Source: Gammaproteobacteria bacterium (GTDB lineage Bacteria > Pseudomonadota > Gammaproteobacteria > Pseudomonadales > Pseudohongiellaceae). Taken from it: a DNA stretch of 64,000 nucleotides. Shown here piece by piece: positions 37,361 to 47,597 of this stretch. The stretch is from assembly GCA_029246545.1 (NCBI GenBank), contig JAQWMX010000007.1, positions 107,020 through 171,019 of the forward strand. Direction: 5' to 3'. The position numbers and the translations under genes were made by a program. Each line of letters opens with the position of its first letter. The first letter of the stretch is position 1. Under the pieces are notes generated by a model. It saw only the letters and a list, made by a program, of their open reading frames with translations. It had not been told where the DNA came from and did not search any database.

Positions 37361-38839
37361 ATGCTACGAATTGTAGAAGATGCTTTAACCTTTGATGATG
37401 TCCTTCTTGTTCCCGCGCATTCTCTTGTGCACCCCAACGCGGCCGATTTAAAGACCCGTCTGACCCGAGATATAAGTCTTAATATTCCCCTTGTTTCCTC
37501 AGCTATGGATACTGTTACTGAGTCACGCCTGGCTATTGCAATGGCTCAAGAAGGTGGACTCGGCATTATGCATAGGAGTATGAGCATCGAGGAGCAGGCA
37601 CGTGAAGTCAGAGCGGTTAAAAAGTACGAGAGTGGTGTTGTCACTGACCCGATTTGCGTTACCCCTGATACCACCATCAGAAAATTATTGGAAATGATAA
37701 ATGAATATCGCTTTTCCGGTATGCCCGTGATTGAGAGCGGTGATAGCGATAAATTAGTGGGTATTGTCACTAGCCGCGATGTTCGTTTTGAAAATAATTT
37801 AAATGCCACTGTCGATAAGATCATGACACCCAAAGACAAATTGGTCACTGTAAAGGAAGAGGCAGATCTGGATGAGATCAAAAAGTTAATGCATGACTAC
37901 CGCATTGAAAAAGTATTAGTGGTAAATGACGAATTCCAGCTAAAAGGTTTGGTGACATTAAAAGATATAAGAAAAGCGGAAGATTACCCTAATGCCTGTA
38001 AAGACGCATTGGGGCAGTTGAGGGTTGGGGCCGCCGTTGGATCGGGTTCAGATACTGAAGATCGTGTGAAGGCCCTAGTTAAAGCGGGTGTGGATGTTAT
38101 TGTGATCGATTCTTCCCATGGTCATTCCCAAGAAGTTATTGATAGGATTGTAGAAATTAAGCAAGCTTTTCCAAAATTGCCGATAATTGGAGGCAATGTT
38201 GCTACCGCTGCAGGTGCGAGAGCATTAGCTGATGCTGGAGTCGATGCAGTCAAAGTTGGTATTGGTCCTGGTTCGATATGCACGACTCGCATAGTTACTG
38301 GTGTCGGTGTGCCACAAATTACTGCAGTTGCTAATGTCGCAGAAGAATTAAAAGACACAGGTATAACAATTATTTCTGATGGTGGTATTCGTTTTTCAGG
38401 CGATATAGCAAAAGCTATCGTTGCTGGCGCAAATGTCGTCATGATAGGTAGCTTATTGGCTGGGACTGAAGAAGCACCCGGTGAAGTCGAGCTGTATCAA
38501 GGCCGATCTTACAAGGCTTATCGAGGCATGGGTTCAATAGAGGCGATGTCGAAGACCTATAGTTCCAGTGATCGTTATTTTCAGGATATAGAAGCCGGTG
38601 CCGCCAAACTTGTGCCAGAAGGAATTGAAGGCCGTGTACCTTATAAAGGTCCAATATCAGCCATTATTTTTCAGATGATTGGGGGTATACGTTCCAGTAT
38701 GGGACTGACAGGTTGTAAGGATATTGAGGAAATGCGAGTAAAGCCTGAGTTTGTTAGGATTACTGGAGCAGGGGTCGCAGAGTCGCATGTGCATGACGTT
38801 TCAATTACGAAAGAAGCCCCAAACTACAGAGTTAGCTAG
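37361..38839 (+). CDS. guaB: inosine-5'-monophosphate dehydrogenase
   Basis: A 492-residue enzyme that oxidises IMP to XMP, the committed step of GMP synthesis. I start it at ATG 37361 ([20 protein letters not shown]), which matches the family; a GTG upstream would add five residues. Two CBS domains occupy about residues 90-205, and the catalytic cysteine lies in GSICTTR at residue 307. It is followed by guaA, with palindromic element B in the 164-base gap. Confidence 0.96.
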   Translation: MLRIVEDALTFDDVLLVPAHSLVHPNAADLKTRLTRDISLNIPLVSSAMDTVTESRLAIAMAQEGGLGIMHRSMSIEEQAREVRAVKKYESGVVTDPICVTPDTTIRKLLEMINEYRFSGMPVIESGDSDKLVGIVTSRDVRFENNLNATVDKIMTPKDKLVTVKEEADLDEIKKLMHDYRIEKVLVVNDEFQLKGLVTLKDIRKAEDYPNACKDALGQLRVGAAVGSGSDTEDRVKALVKAGVDVIVIDSSHGHSQEVIDRIVEIKQAFPKLPIIGGNVATAAGARALADAGVDAVKVGIGPGSICTTRIVTGVGVPQITAVANVAEELKDTGITIISDGGIRFSGDIAKAIVAGANVVMIGSLLAGTEEAPGEVELYQGRSYKAYRGMGSIEAMSKTYSSSDRYFQDIEAGAAKLVPEGIEGRVPYKGPISAIIFQMIGGIRSSMGLTGCKDIEEMRVKPEFVRITGAGVAESHVHDVSITKEAPNYRVS

Positions 38840-38966
38840 GAAAGCTATTTCGCTCACCAATACATTGTTGAAAGAGAAATTTTATTCAGTCACTTACTGT
38901 ACACGTAAGCTCCTTCATCAAACTTCCCTTTCGCCGCGTCTTGGTATCGCTAATTACGCTTTCTAA
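38837..38966. repeat. palindromic element B between guaB and guaA
   Basis: Begins with the guaB stop codon (TAGGAAAGC) and ends with GCTTTCTAA (38958-38966), an imperfect inverted repeat. The core is ATTCAGTCACTTACTGTACA then CGTAAGCTCCTTCATC, with a five-pair stem CTTAC / GTAAG. The core matches element C, and the overall layout matches element A, including a shared GATTTCGCT/GGTATCGCT segment before the right arm. Confidence 0.75.
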
Positions 38967-39003
38967 TAAGTTTAGATTCGATTTGATTAAGAGATTTTGA
39001 TTA

Positions 39004-40584
39004 ATGAACCAAAACATTCACCAACAAAAAATTCTGATTATCGATTTTGGTTCTCAATACACCCAATTAATAGCTCGTCGAGTGCGTGAAGCAGGGGTTT
39101 ACTGTGAAATTCATCATTACGATATAGAAGAATCAGATTTTTCTGCATTTGCACCGCAGGGTGTGATTTTGTCCGGCGGGCCAGAGTCGGCCAACATTGT
39201 TAATGCCCCAATAGCTCCTGAATATTTATTTGAAGCTGGAATTCCAATTCTTGGTATCTGTTATGGCATGCAGACTATGGCTCAACAGCTTGGCGGCCAA
39301 GTAGAAGGTTCTGATAAATCGGAATTTGGTCACGCTGCTATAAGCATTCAAGGAAATAGCATTTTACTTGGCAACCTGGATAACGCTATTGAGAAGGATG
39401 GAGAGCTTAGATACAACGTGTGGATGAGTCATGGTGATAAAGTTACTCAGCCACCTGAGGGTTTTAGCATAATTGCTGCCACAGAAAGCGCGCCAATTGC
39501 GGCAATGGCGGACGAAAACAGACGCTTTTATGGAATACAATTTCACCCTGAAGTTACTCACACGCCTTCTGGTCAGAGCATTTTGAATCGATTTGTGCAT
39601 GATATTTGTGATTGTGAAGCTCTTTGGACACCGGCCAACATTATTGAAGATGCCATTCTTACCATTCGCAAACAGGTCGGTAAAGACCAGGTACTCCTGG
39701 GATTATCAGGAGGAGTGGACTCTTCAGTAGTTGCAGCGCTTCTACATGAGGCAATTGGAGATCAGTTGACCTGTGTTTTTGTTGATAATGGGCTATTACG
39801 CTTACAAGAAGGTGATCAAGTGATGGAGATGTTTGGCCATCATATGGGTATTAAAGTCATAAGAGCTAATGCTGAAGACTTGTTCCTTGATAATTTAAAA
39901 GGGGTTGATGACCCAGAAGAAAAACGTAAGGTCATCGGCAATACTTTTATCGAAGTTTTCGAAGTTGAATCTGCAAAAATGGCTGGTGATATAAAATGGC
40001 TGGCACAAGGTACTATATATCCCGATGTTATTGAGTCAGCCGGTTCTAAGCATGGCACTGCTCATGTCATTAAATCTCACCATAATGTAGGGGGTTTACC
40101 AGAAGATATGGCCCTAGATTTATTGGAACCTTTACGTGAGTTGTTCAAGGATGAAGTACGCAAGATAGGGCTTGCCTTAGGTTTGCCATATGACATGGTT
40201 TATAGACACCCATTTCCTGGCCCAGGGCTAGGTGTACGAATTCTTGGCGAAGTAAAAAAAGAGTATTGCGATATCTTGCGCCAGGCAGATGCTATTTTCA
40301 TCGAAGAACTACATAAAGCAGATTGGTACCACAAGGTCAGTCAGGCTTTCGTGGTGTTTTTGCCAGTGAAATCGGTCGGTGTAGTAGGTGATGCTCGCCG
40401 TTATTCTTATGTGATGGCTATTCGTGCTGTTGAAACCATCGATTTTATGACTGCACGCTGGGCACATTTGCCTTATGAGTTACTGGAAACAGTGTCCAGC
40501 CGTATTATCAATGAGGTTAGTGAGGTCTCTCGTGTTTCATATGATATATCCAGTAAGCCTCCCGCTACTATTGAGTGGGAGTAA
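39004..40584 (+). CDS. guaA: GMP synthase (glutamine-hydrolysing)
   Basis: A 526-residue two-domain enzyme that converts XMP to GMP. The amidotransferase domain carries the nucleophile Cys86 in GICYGMQ and the HPE motif in [10 protein letters not shown]. The ATP-pyrophosphatase loop is [17 protein letters not shown] near residue 230, and the dimerisation domain ends KPPATIEWE. It forms the usual guaBA pair. It stands 84 bases before thrC. Confidence 0.97.
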   Translation: MNQNIHQQKILIIDFGSQYTQLIARRVREAGVYCEIHHYDIEESDFSAFAPQGVILSGGPESANIVNAPIAPEYLFEAGIPILGICYGMQTMAQQLGGQVEGSDKSEFGHAAISIQGNSILLGNLDNAIEKDGELRYNVWMSHGDKVTQPPEGFSIIAATESAPIAAMADENRRFYGIQFHPEVTHTPSGQSILNRFVHDICDCEALWTPANIIEDAILTIRKQVGKDQVLLGLSGGVDSSVVAALLHEAIGDQLTCVFVDNGLLRLQEGDQVMEMFGHHMGIKVIRANAEDLFLDNLKGVDDPEEKRKVIGNTFIEVFEVESAKMAGDIKWLAQGTIYPDVIESAGSKHGTAHVIKSHHNVGGLPEDMALDLLEPLRELFKDEVRKIGLALGLPYDMVYRHPFPGPGLGVRILGEVKKEYCDILRQADAIFIEELHKADWYHKVSQAFVVFLPVKSVGVVGDARRYSYVMAIRAVETIDFMTARWAHLPYELLETVSSRIINEVSEVSRVSYDISSKPPATIEWE

Positions 40585-40668
40585 AGATGAGACATTTAAA
40601 ATAAGACAGAAAATAATTTTGACTGTATTAATTTTTTTCCTCTATATAAATCCTGCTACTCTTCCTAA

Positions 40669-41892
40669 ATGAAATCCTATGTAACCCACCTAGAATGCTC
40701 AGCTAGTAGTGAATCTTACCCTGCAAATAAAATTCATGGGTTATCCAATATTGGTAAGCCTTTGTTAGTTCGTTATGACCTTGAACAAATTAAATATGAT
40801 TTAAGCAAAGATAATTGGTGCCTTAATTCAGAACCCGGTTTTTGGAGGTACCAAGCATTGTTGCCTGTTTCCAATAAGTCATCTCGAATTTCTCTGGGAG
40901 AGGTAATCACTCCATTAATCCCGTTACAAAAAAGTGCTACACAAATTGGGGGTAAGGCTGAAAATATCATAGTAAAAGATGAAGGCAGATTACCAACGGG
41001 CTCATTTAAAGCCCGAGGTTTGGCACTTGCTGTTTCTATGGCTCATCAATTTGGGCTTAAGCATCTCGCTATACCAACAAACGGAAATGCAGGGGCTGCA
41101 CTCGCAGCATATGCTAAACAAGCTCAGATGAAAGCAACTGTTTTTTGTCCTGACAATACACCCGAGATCAATGTCAGTGAGATCCAGCTTCAAGGAGCAG
41201 ACACCTATCTAGTAAATGGATTGATCAATGATTGTGGAAAGATTGTTCTTGAAGGCACAAAGAAGGTTGGTTGGTTTGATGTATCAACGCTGAAGGAGCC
41301 GTATAGGATAGAAGGAAAAAAAACCATGGGGCTTGAACTGGTTGAGCAAATGAACTGGGAGCTACCAGGAGCCATCATTTATCCAACTGGTGGGGGCACC
41401 GGATTAATAGGTATGTGGAAAGCCTTTCAAGAGTTAAAGGCCTTGGGCTGGCTAACAGGAAATCTTCCCAAAATGATTGCTGTTCAATCTACTGGATGTG
41501 CGCCAATAGTAAGAGCATTTGATGAGGGCTTAGATCATGCACCATTTTGGGAAGATGCTCATACTGTGGCTTCAGGCATAAGAGTGCCAGCAGCCATAGG
41601 TGATTTTTTAATACTTGAAGCAATTAGGGAGTCGAATGGTTCTGCACTTGCGGTTGAAGATGATCACATTATTAAGATAAGAGACCTTATTGCCAAAGAA
41701 GATGGTTTGCTATTATGCCCAGAGGGAGCTGCAACTGCTGCGGGTTATCAATTAGCCATTGAGCAGAAAATTATTAGCTCAGATGAAAAGGTTGTTCTTT
41801 TTAACTGCGCCACTGGGCTTAAATATCCAATGCCGAAAGTAATAAAAAAAATTAATAAGGATGATCCAATTAACTTTGAGCAATTTACCTAA
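40669..41892 (+). CDS. threonine synthase-like PLP enzyme
   Basis: A 407-residue PLP-dependent enzyme of the threonine synthase (ThrC, archaeal/bacterial short type) group. It has the N-terminal zinc-site-like cysteine region (THLECSASSESYPANKIHGL), the PLP lysine in RLPTGSFKARGLALAV near residue 113, the TNGNAGAALAAYAKQ loop and the phosphate-binding YPTGGGTGLIG. It should convert O-phosphohomoserine to threonine, or do a related elimination. No thrA or thrB lies nearby. It is the last gene before the amidase remnant and the dab-mrp operon. Confidence 0.8.
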   Translation: MKSYVTHLECSASSESYPANKIHGLSNIGKPLLVRYDLEQIKYDLSKDNWCLNSEPGFWRYQALLPVSNKSSRISLGEVITPLIPLQKSATQIGGKAENIIVKDEGRLPTGSFKARGLALAVSMAHQFGLKHLAIPTNGNAGAALAAYAKQAQMKATVFCPDNTPEINVSEIQLQGADTYLVNGLINDCGKIVLEGTKKVGWFDVSTLKEPYRIEGKKTMGLELVEQMNWELPGAIIYPTGGGTGLIGMWKAFQELKALGWLTGNLPKMIAVQSTGCAPIVRAFDEGLDHAPFWEDAHTVASGIRVPAAIGDFLILEAIRESNGSALAVEDDHIIKIRDLIAKEDGLLLCPEGAATAAGYQLAIEQKIISSDEKVVLFNCATGLKYPMPKVIKKINKDDPINFEQFT

Positions 41893-41964
41893 AGAAAACT
41901 ATCTAGGTAGAGTAACTTTTGAGCGGCTATAGCGTTTTAACAATTCTTGGTTTCAGCCAGAAAT

Positions 41965-42078
41965 TTATTCATAGCTTTCAAGAAAAGTAGGTGCTCGCCT
42001 AGCTTTGCGGAGTTGCTCATAGGCATAAGTAACCTCAAGTAAGCCTGGCTCAGAATATGTCTCTGTGCTGAGAAGCCA
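41965..42078 (-). pseudogene. amidase C-terminal remnant
   Basis: Minus-strand frame ending in TAA at 41965-41967 and reading STETYSEPGLLEVTYAYEQ then ARRAPTFLESYE. The intact amidase at 54289 ends with SEPTLLAIAYDYEQRGQ, ARRAPTFLKSS, a clear paralogous tail. An in-frame stop bounds it upstream at 42079-42081. It is the end of a second amidase gene whose body has been lost. It contains a 22-base stretch identical to the intact gene. Confidence 0.85.
41984..42005. repeat. 22-bp direct repeat, left copy
   Basis: Starts AAAGTAGGTGCTCGCC and ends TAGCTT. It is identical to 54326-54347 and in the same orientation, both within amidase 3' coding sequence (the ARRAPTF region). The two copies bracket the dab-mrp operon. 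Confidence 0.9.
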
Positions 42079-42126
42079 CTAAATTTGATATTTTATTGAA
42101 AGTTTTTTCCTATCACATATTGTATA

Positions 42127-42162
42127 TATTTATCGATAAATAATCACTAACCTGCCAGGTTA
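42127..42162. promoter_or_regulatory. two perfect palindromes upstream of sulP
   Basis: TATTTATCGATAAATA at 42127-42142 is a perfect 16-base palindrome. Five bases on, TAACCTG-C-CAGGTTA at 42148-42162 is a perfect 7+1+7 palindrome. Both look like operator sites of a dimeric regulator. The regulator is unknown and none is encoded next to the operon. Confidence 0.5.
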
Positions 42163-42256
42163 ATTAGACTCTAAATCAGCTGGCCTACTACTAGTTACTG
42201 TATAGGCAGCCTGTATCGACAAGTCAAAGATAAGGTGTTAAAAGGATGAAACTGTC

Positions 42257-42279
42257 TACAGCAATACCTATGCGCTGTA
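42257..42279. promoter_or_regulatory. TACAGC-N11-GCTGTA inverted repeat upstream of sulP
   Basis: Six-base arms separated by 11 bases, 69 bases before the sulP start. The spacing is compatible with a LysR-type regulator site, and such regulators often control inorganic-carbon uptake genes; the link is inference. Confidence 0.4.
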
Positions 42280-42347
42280 ACTTTTATTGATCGAATGGAA
42301 ACTTTAATTTAGCCAATTGAACAAACTAAAAATAGAAGAATAATAAT

Positions 42348-43976
42348 ATGAATAATACAATTTCTGACATTCCACAGGGAACACTAGACGGCCTGAAACG
42401 CAACTGGAAAGACGATATGGTGTCGGGCTTTCTGGTTTTTCTCATTGCCCTGCCTTTATGTTTAGCGATCTCGCTCGCTTGTGGCTATCCGGCGATCTCT
42501 GGTGTTTTCACGGCGATTATCGGTGGGATTCTCTCTGCTTTTATCAGTAATTCAGAACTCACAATCAAAGGTCCTGCTGCGGGACTCATCGTGGTCGCCT
42601 TGGGCTGTGTTACCGAATTTGGGTTCACTGGAGGAGTCGATCCCGCCGCCGATTTTCAGGCCTACAGGTTGGCTTTGGGTGTTGGCGTTGCCGCTGGCGC
42701 TATTCAGATCCTTTTTGGCGTGTTTCGCGCAGGAATACTCGGCGAATTCTTTCCCACGGCGGCGGTTCACGGCTTACTCGCCTCAATCGGTATTATCGTC
42801 ATCTCGTCGCAATTACCGATTGTTCTCGGCATTGAGGCCACTGGGGGGCCGATTGAAAAGCTGTTATCGATCCCAAGTTATTTTATGGCAATGAATCCAG
42901 TTGTTGCGCTGATTGGCGGCATCAGTCTTGTCATCATGTTCGGCTTCCCTTTGATTAAAAACCCGATGCTCAAAATGATCCCGGCACCTATGCTGGTGCT
43001 ACTGGTTGCTGTTCCTCTCGGTATGTATTTTGATATTGGTACCGAGCAAATTATAGCTTTCGCTGGGCAAGATGCTGCGCTCGGGCCACACTTTCTTGTC
43101 GATGTACCAGATAATATGTTTACCGCGTTAACCTTTCCGGATTTTTCTGGGGTGCTGACTTCCACTGGTATCACCTACATCATTATGTTCTCTCTGATTG
43201 GTAGCGTGGAATCCTTATTGAGCGCAAAAGCCGTCGATCAAATCGACCCCTGGCGGCGCAAGACAAACATGGACAAGGACCTTCTCGCGGTTGGAATCGG
43301 CAACACCGCAGCCGCGTTCGTCGGTGGCCTACCGATGATTTCTGAGATAGTGCGTAGTAAGGCCAACATCGACAACGGCGCACGCACCCGCTTTGCCAAT
43401 ATGTTTCACGGCCTGTTTCTGCTTGCCTTTGTAGCATTGGTACCGACATTGATTGATCGCATACCTCTAACGGCGCTGGCGGCAATGCTGGTATTCACAG
43501 GTTTTCGACTGGCCTCGCCGAAAGAATTCATCCATATGTACCAAATTGGTCGCGAGCAGTTCATCGTTTTTGTCTCAACCGTTATTGGTGTGCTCGCTAC
43601 CGACCTGCTTGTGGGCATCTGTATTGGAATCCTGGTGAAGGCCATCATTCATGTTATCAATGGTGCTCCCATAGGCTCCTTGTTCAAGCCCAGCATGAAG
43701 ATTGAGAACGAAGGCGATGACTCGGCGACAATCAAGGTCGATAACTCTGCCATTTTTAGTACTTGGATAGCGCTGAAGAATCGAATCGGCAGACCAAACA
43801 CGAAGAAAGTTATTGTTGATTTGTCGGGTACAAAGTTTGTGGATCACACTGTGTTGGCCAACCTTGAAGCCTTGGAAAGAGAATTTGCTGAGAGCGATCG
43901 CGAACTCTCAGTTTCTGGGCTGGAAGGACATAGCAAACTTTCAGATCATCCCCTAGCGGCAAGGAAAAAATTGTAG
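42348..43976 (+). CDS. SulP family anion (probably bicarbonate) transporter
   Basis: A 542-residue protein with about ten to twelve membrane spans and a short C-terminal STAS-like domain (TKKVIVDLSGTKFVDHTVLA, then LEREFAESDRELSVSGLEGH). N-terminal motifs GFLVFLIALPLCLAISLACG and ELTIKGPAAGLIVVALG fit SulP carriers. Relatives include sulfate and sodium-dependent bicarbonate (BicA-like) carriers; the adjacent DabA gene makes bicarbonate the likeliest substrate. It is the first gene of the operon, and its stop overlaps the dabA start by one base. Confidence 0.88.
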   Translation: MNNTISDIPQGTLDGLKRNWKDDMVSGFLVFLIALPLCLAISLACGYPAISGVFTAIIGGILSAFISNSELTIKGPAAGLIVVALGCVTEFGFTGGVDPAADFQAYRLALGVGVAAGAIQILFGVFRAGILGEFFPTAAVHGLLASIGIIVISSQLPIVLGIEATGGPIEKLLSIPSYFMAMNPVVALIGGISLVIMFGFPLIKNPMLKMIPAPMLVLLVAVPLGMYFDIGTEQIIAFAGQDAALGPHFLVDVPDNMFTALTFPDFSGVLTSTGITYIIMFSLIGSVESLLSAKAVDQIDPWRRKTNMDKDLLAVGIGNTAAAFVGGLPMISEIVRSKANIDNGARTRFANMFHGLFLLAFVALVPTLIDRIPLTALAAMLVFTGFRLASPKEFIHMYQIGREQFIVFVSTVIGVLATDLLVGICIGILVKAIIHVINGAPIGSLFKPSMKIENEGDDSATIKVDNSAIFSTWIALKNRIGRPNTKKVIVDLSGTKFVDHTVLANLEALEREFAESDRELSVSGLEGHSKLSDHPLAARKKL

Positions 43977-46861
43977 TGACGGGCAAGACAAGTTCACTGG
44001 CGCATCTTGTAGAAGAGGCGGCGGAGCCGATATCGCAATTCTGGCCGATGAAAGGGTTTGTGCACCACAACCCAATCCATGGTTTCGAGCACCTCCCCTT
44101 TGAAGAAGCGATCCAACAGGCGAAGTCCCTCTTTGGTGCTGAAGGCTATTTGCCTATCGATGAGTATCGGGGCTTCATCAAGTCAGGTCGCATCAATGAG
44201 AGAAACGTAGATCGAGCCTTTGCCCGTATTGGCCCGAAAACACATGCATCTTTGTCCCTGGCATCGCATACAGTCACAGCAGCCGAAGTGCAGCGAATAC
44301 ATTTTCTCCATGGTGTAGATGCGTTGGAACCCGCGTTGCTTGATTGGCAGTTCGCCAGCGCAGGGGCATTAGAGCAACCTCGAGAGGGTGCAGCTGAAAA
44401 TATAGATCTGGAGGATCTCTGGTCCCGTGTGCAGTCCATTCTCGAACTCAATGAAGAATCAGCTGACGATCACAAGCAGAATTCAACTAATGATGAAGCT
44501 CCTACGGTAGAGCTGCCATTTCGTCGAACACTCAGTGACTGGATTGATGAATTGGCAGATACCTCCATCGTCACAACTATCGATGGGCAGATGATCAAGT
44601 GGGTTTCATCGTTTATCGATGAAGGCATGGCAGGCTGGATCATGCCGGACAAACATTTCGGGTTCTACTCAGCTTGGCGTGATCTCGCGCAACATGATTT
44701 GAGTGGTCGACTGCTCGGCATCAAAAAATATTCAGAAAAGATTGCTTCTCTTCCTGAAGATCCGGAAAGTGCAATTCTAGAATCACTTGATGCGCTGCAA
44801 ATTCCTGAGGCTCGCAGGGAGGATTATCTAACGCGTGTTCTTGCTCAGCTCTCGGGTTGGACGGGAGTGGTGCGCTGGCGCGGCCTCAATCCTGAAGACC
44901 CGATACAGAAAAATAATCCAATCGATATCGTACACTATCTAGCGGTCAGGTTATTTTACGAGGTCGAACTCACGGCAGTCCACACCTCGCGGCAGTGGAA
45001 TATTGAAGGCACGCTTCAAGCTATCTATAATTATCTCGAAAGCGAGAGTTTTGAAAGTCATGCTGATGTTGCCAGTGCACTGGTAAGTTCAAATAAGCGC
45101 GCAATCTGCATAGACGGATGGCGTCTGTTTCACCTGCTGCAATTCTTGGGACTATCCACAGAAGCCCAGCGTGAAATGTCCAATGAAAACGCAATAACAC
45201 TTCTTAGCTGGCTTGATGCCTTTCCTGCAGAACAGCATTCACCAGTATGGCTCGAAGCCTATGAAGATTCATATCGAGACGAACTGCTGTCAAAGATTGT
45301 TGAAAACCGAGACAAAGCTCAGTTAGAAAACCAACGCTCTCTGGCGCAGGCAGTATTCTGCATTGATGTACGTTCGGAACCGTTTCGCCGTCATTTTGAA
45401 CAAGTAGGTTCTGTCGAAACGTTTGGTTATGCCGGCTTCTTCGGCATTCCCATAAGTCACCGCGGCTATGACACGGATGAGTCACTGGCACTTTGTCCAG
45501 TTCTGCTCACTCCAGCAAATTCACTCTATGAGTTGCCGCGCGAAGGGCAGCAGCAGGATCTCGCGCGCTACGCGTCCGGTTCGCGGTGGAAGCAATTTGG
45601 AGAGCAGCTTTTTCACGACATGAAACACAGTCCGGTAGCGTCTTTTTTACTTGTTGATGTGCTTGGGCTGTTCTTTAGCGTGGGTCTTATTGGTAAGACG
45701 ATGCTGCGGCGGCCATACGAACTTTTTATGAATATTTTGCGTGGCTGGTTTGTACAGCCCGTATTAACAGAGATAAACGTATCGGCGGATTCTGGTGAGG
45801 CTCCCCAGGTAACTGGTCAGCCGATAACACTTGATAGAGGTTTTTCCGTCGATCAGCAGGCTTCGTTCGTCGAGGGTGGGCTTCGTACAATTGGCATCAC
45901 AGAAAATTTTGCTCGCTTCATTGTGTTGTGCGGTCATGGCAGCACGTCAGACAATAATCCCTACTATGCTGCACTTGATTGCGGCGCCTGCGGCGGTCGA
46001 TCAGGCGATCCAAATGCGCGCATGTTTGCCAACATGGGCAACAACCCCGAGGTGCGCAAAGAACTTGCCAATCGCGGCCTTGAAATTCCAGATGACACTT
46101 GGTTTCTGGCGGGTAGACACGATACCAACTCAGATCGAATATCCCTGTATGACGTGCAAGATGTTCCTCCCAGTTTCCTTGAGGATCTGTCCGAACTTCG
46201 CAGTATATTTCAAGAAGGCGGTGAGCTGCAGGCCCTGAATCGCTGCTCCGGTATTCCGGGTGCACCGAAAGGGATGACAGCAAAACAGGCCTATGCCCAT
46301 GTTGAAGCAAGAGGCTTCGATTGGGCTAACCCGCGCCCAGAATGGGGTCTGTCTGGTAATGCTGGATTCATCATCGGTCGCAGAAGCGCGACTAAAGGCT
46401 TGGATCTTGGAGGCAGGTGCTTCCTGCATTCCTACAATGCGATATCTGATCCAGAGGGCGCGATCCTCGAAAAAGTCATGACGGCGCCGCTTGTCGTTGG
46501 CGAGTGGATCAACATGGAGCACTACTTCTCTTCAACCGATCCCTGGAACTACGGTAGCGGCAGCAAAGTCATTCACAATGTAGTCGCCGGTGTCGGTCTC
46601 ATGTACGGCGCAGAAAGTGATTTGGCAACAGGCCTTCCACTTCAGACAATGAACAATGGTGAGATTCACAACCACGAGCCGATGCGTCTATTGACGATAA
46701 TTGAGGCAAAGACTGAAGTCATTGCTGCCATTATTAGCCGACACGAAGTATTACAACAATTCTTCCACAATGAGTGGGTAAATCTAGTAGCACTAGACCC
46801 CCTAAGCTCCGAGCTTCATAGATACAATAAAAATGCTACATGGGAGTTGATTGAGTTATGA
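43976..46861 (+). CDS. dabA: DabA-type (DUF2309) inorganic-carbon transporter subunit
   Basis: A 961-residue DUF2309 protein that starts at GTG 43976, sharing one base with the sulP stop. The four residues corresponding to the zinc/active site of DabA of Halothiobacillus neapolitanus are present in order and spacing: Cys462 and Asp464 (FCIDVRSE), His654 (CGHGSTSDNNP) and Cys669 (DCGACGG). The His-Cys distance of 15 is the same as I recall for that protein. DabA is thought to hydrate CO2 vectorially to bicarbonate inside the cell, coupled to a NuoL-like partner. Here the partner is a whole Mrp-like set. It overlaps the next gene by four bases. Length is within the family range. Confidence 0.9.
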   Translation: MTGKTSSLAHLVEEAAEPISQFWPMKGFVHHNPIHGFEHLPFEEAIQQAKSLFGAEGYLPIDEYRGFIKSGRINERNVDRAFARIGPKTHASLSLASHTVTAAEVQRIHFLHGVDALEPALLDWQFASAGALEQPREGAAENIDLEDLWSRVQSILELNEESADDHKQNSTNDEAPTVELPFRRTLSDWIDELADTSIVTTIDGQMIKWVSSFIDEGMAGWIMPDKHFGFYSAWRDLAQHDLSGRLLGIKKYSEKIASLPEDPESAILESLDALQIPEARREDYLTRVLAQLSGWTGVVRWRGLNPEDPIQKNNPIDIVHYLAVRLFYEVELTAVHTSRQWNIEGTLQAIYNYLESESFESHADVASALVSSNKRAICIDGWRLFHLLQFLGLSTEAQREMSNENAITLLSWLDAFPAEQHSPVWLEAYEDSYRDELLSKIVENRDKAQLENQRSLAQAVFCIDVRSEPFRRHFEQVGSVETFGYAGFFGIPISHRGYDTDESLALCPVLLTPANSLYELPREGQQQDLARYASGSRWKQFGEQLFHDMKHSPVASFLLVDVLGLFFSVGLIGKTMLRRPYELFMNILRGWFVQPVLTEINVSADSGEAPQVTGQPITLDRGFSVDQQASFVEGGLRTIGITENFARFIVLCGHGSTSDNNPYYAALDCGACGGRSGDPNARMFANMGNNPEVRKELANRGLEIPDDTWFLAGRHDTNSDRISLYDVQDVPPSFLEDLSELRSIFQEGGELQALNRCSGIPGAPKGMTAKQAYAHVEARGFDWANPRPEWGLSGNAGFIIGRRSATKGLDLGGRCFLHSYNAISDPEGAILEKVMTAPLVVGEWINMEHYFSSTDPWNYGSGSKVIHNVVAGVGLMYGAESDLATGLPLQTMNNGEIHNHEPMRLLTIIEAKTEVIAAIISRHEVLQQFFHNEWVNLVALDPLSSELHRYNKNATWELIEL

Positions 46862-47328
46862 GGTTTTTTGCTGCATTTGCACTTTTTGTCCTCTGGCTTG
46901 TGTTGTCAGCATCGTATAACGTCCTCCATATGGCGACGGGAGCTGTTGTGGCTAGCATGGTTGTTTGGTTGAGTCCGACTGCTGCTCCCCACCTAAGACA
47001 ATTTTCCTGGTGGGCAGCACTTATGTATGTGCCGTGGTTGATAGTCCGCATTCTTAAAAGTGGATTCCATGTGAGTCGTCTCATCCTAGATCCAGCTCTT
47101 CCCATTGCGCCGGAACTTATTCAGCACAAGACAAAGCTGAGTAGTGATGGAGAGCTCGTTGTGCTCGGTAATTCAATCACGTTGACGCCCGGTACTATTA
47201 CTGTTGAAGTTGCGCCAGGCGAACTGATTGTGCATGCCCTCGATGCCCCGTCCTGCGTAGAACTCAAGAGCGGCCTATTTGATGAAAGAGTGGGTCGCCT
47301 GTTCTCTGTAAAGGAGGATCAAAAATGA
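46858..47328 (+). CDS. mrpE: MrpE-like cation antiporter subunit
   Basis: A 156-residue protein with two to three N-terminal membrane spans and a C-terminal cytoplasmic part (VLGNSITLTPGTITVEVAPG, then ELIVHALDAP), the signature of Mrp/Mnh subunit E. In Mrp antiporters this small subunit is needed for assembly. It overlaps dabA and the following gene by four bases each. Confidence 0.88.
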   Translation: MRFFAAFALFVLWLVLSASYNVLHMATGAVVASMVVWLSPTAAPHLRQFSWWAALMYVPWLIVRILKSGFHVSRLILDPALPIAPELIQHKTKLSSDGELVVLGNSITLTPGTITVEVAPGELIVHALDAPSCVELKSGLFDERVGRLFSVKEDQK

Positions 47329-47597
47329 ACACTTTCTTTTTTTTTGTTCTCACCACTATTACCATATTAATGCTCGTCTATTTTTATCGTGTGGTACGCG
47401 GTCCCAGCGTATTCGATCGGGTGCTAGGCTTGAACGGAATCTCTACCAAAGCAATTGTGCTCCTCGTCTTAATTGGCACCATGTTCGAACGAGTTGATAT
47501 GTTCGTTGATATTTCTACCGGCTATGCTCTTCTAAATCTGGTTGGCGCATTGGCCATAGCTAAATTTCTCGAGGAGAGAGGGGAATCACCAAAATGA
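47325..47597 (+). CDS. mrpF: MrpF-like cation antiporter subunit
   Basis: A 90-residue, three-span protein with the MrpF/PhaF pattern VRGPSVFDRVLGLNGISTKAIVLL. It overlaps its neighbours by four bases on both sides. It should be a small membrane subunit of the complex. Confidence 0.88.
   Translation: MNTFFFFVLTTITILMLVYFYRVVRGPSVFDRVLGLNGISTKAIVLLVLIGTMFERVDMFVDISTGYALLNLVGALAIAKFLEERGESPK

Larger units (their letters stand above)
41893..42347. other. 455-bp gap between the threonine synthase-like gene and sulP
   Basis: It holds the amidase tail remnant (41965-42078), then AT-rich sequence with three palindromes (listed separately) that form the presumed control region of the dab-mrp operon. 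I see no clear sigma-70 promoter pair. Base composition changes visibly shortly before the sulP start. Confidence 0.5.
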
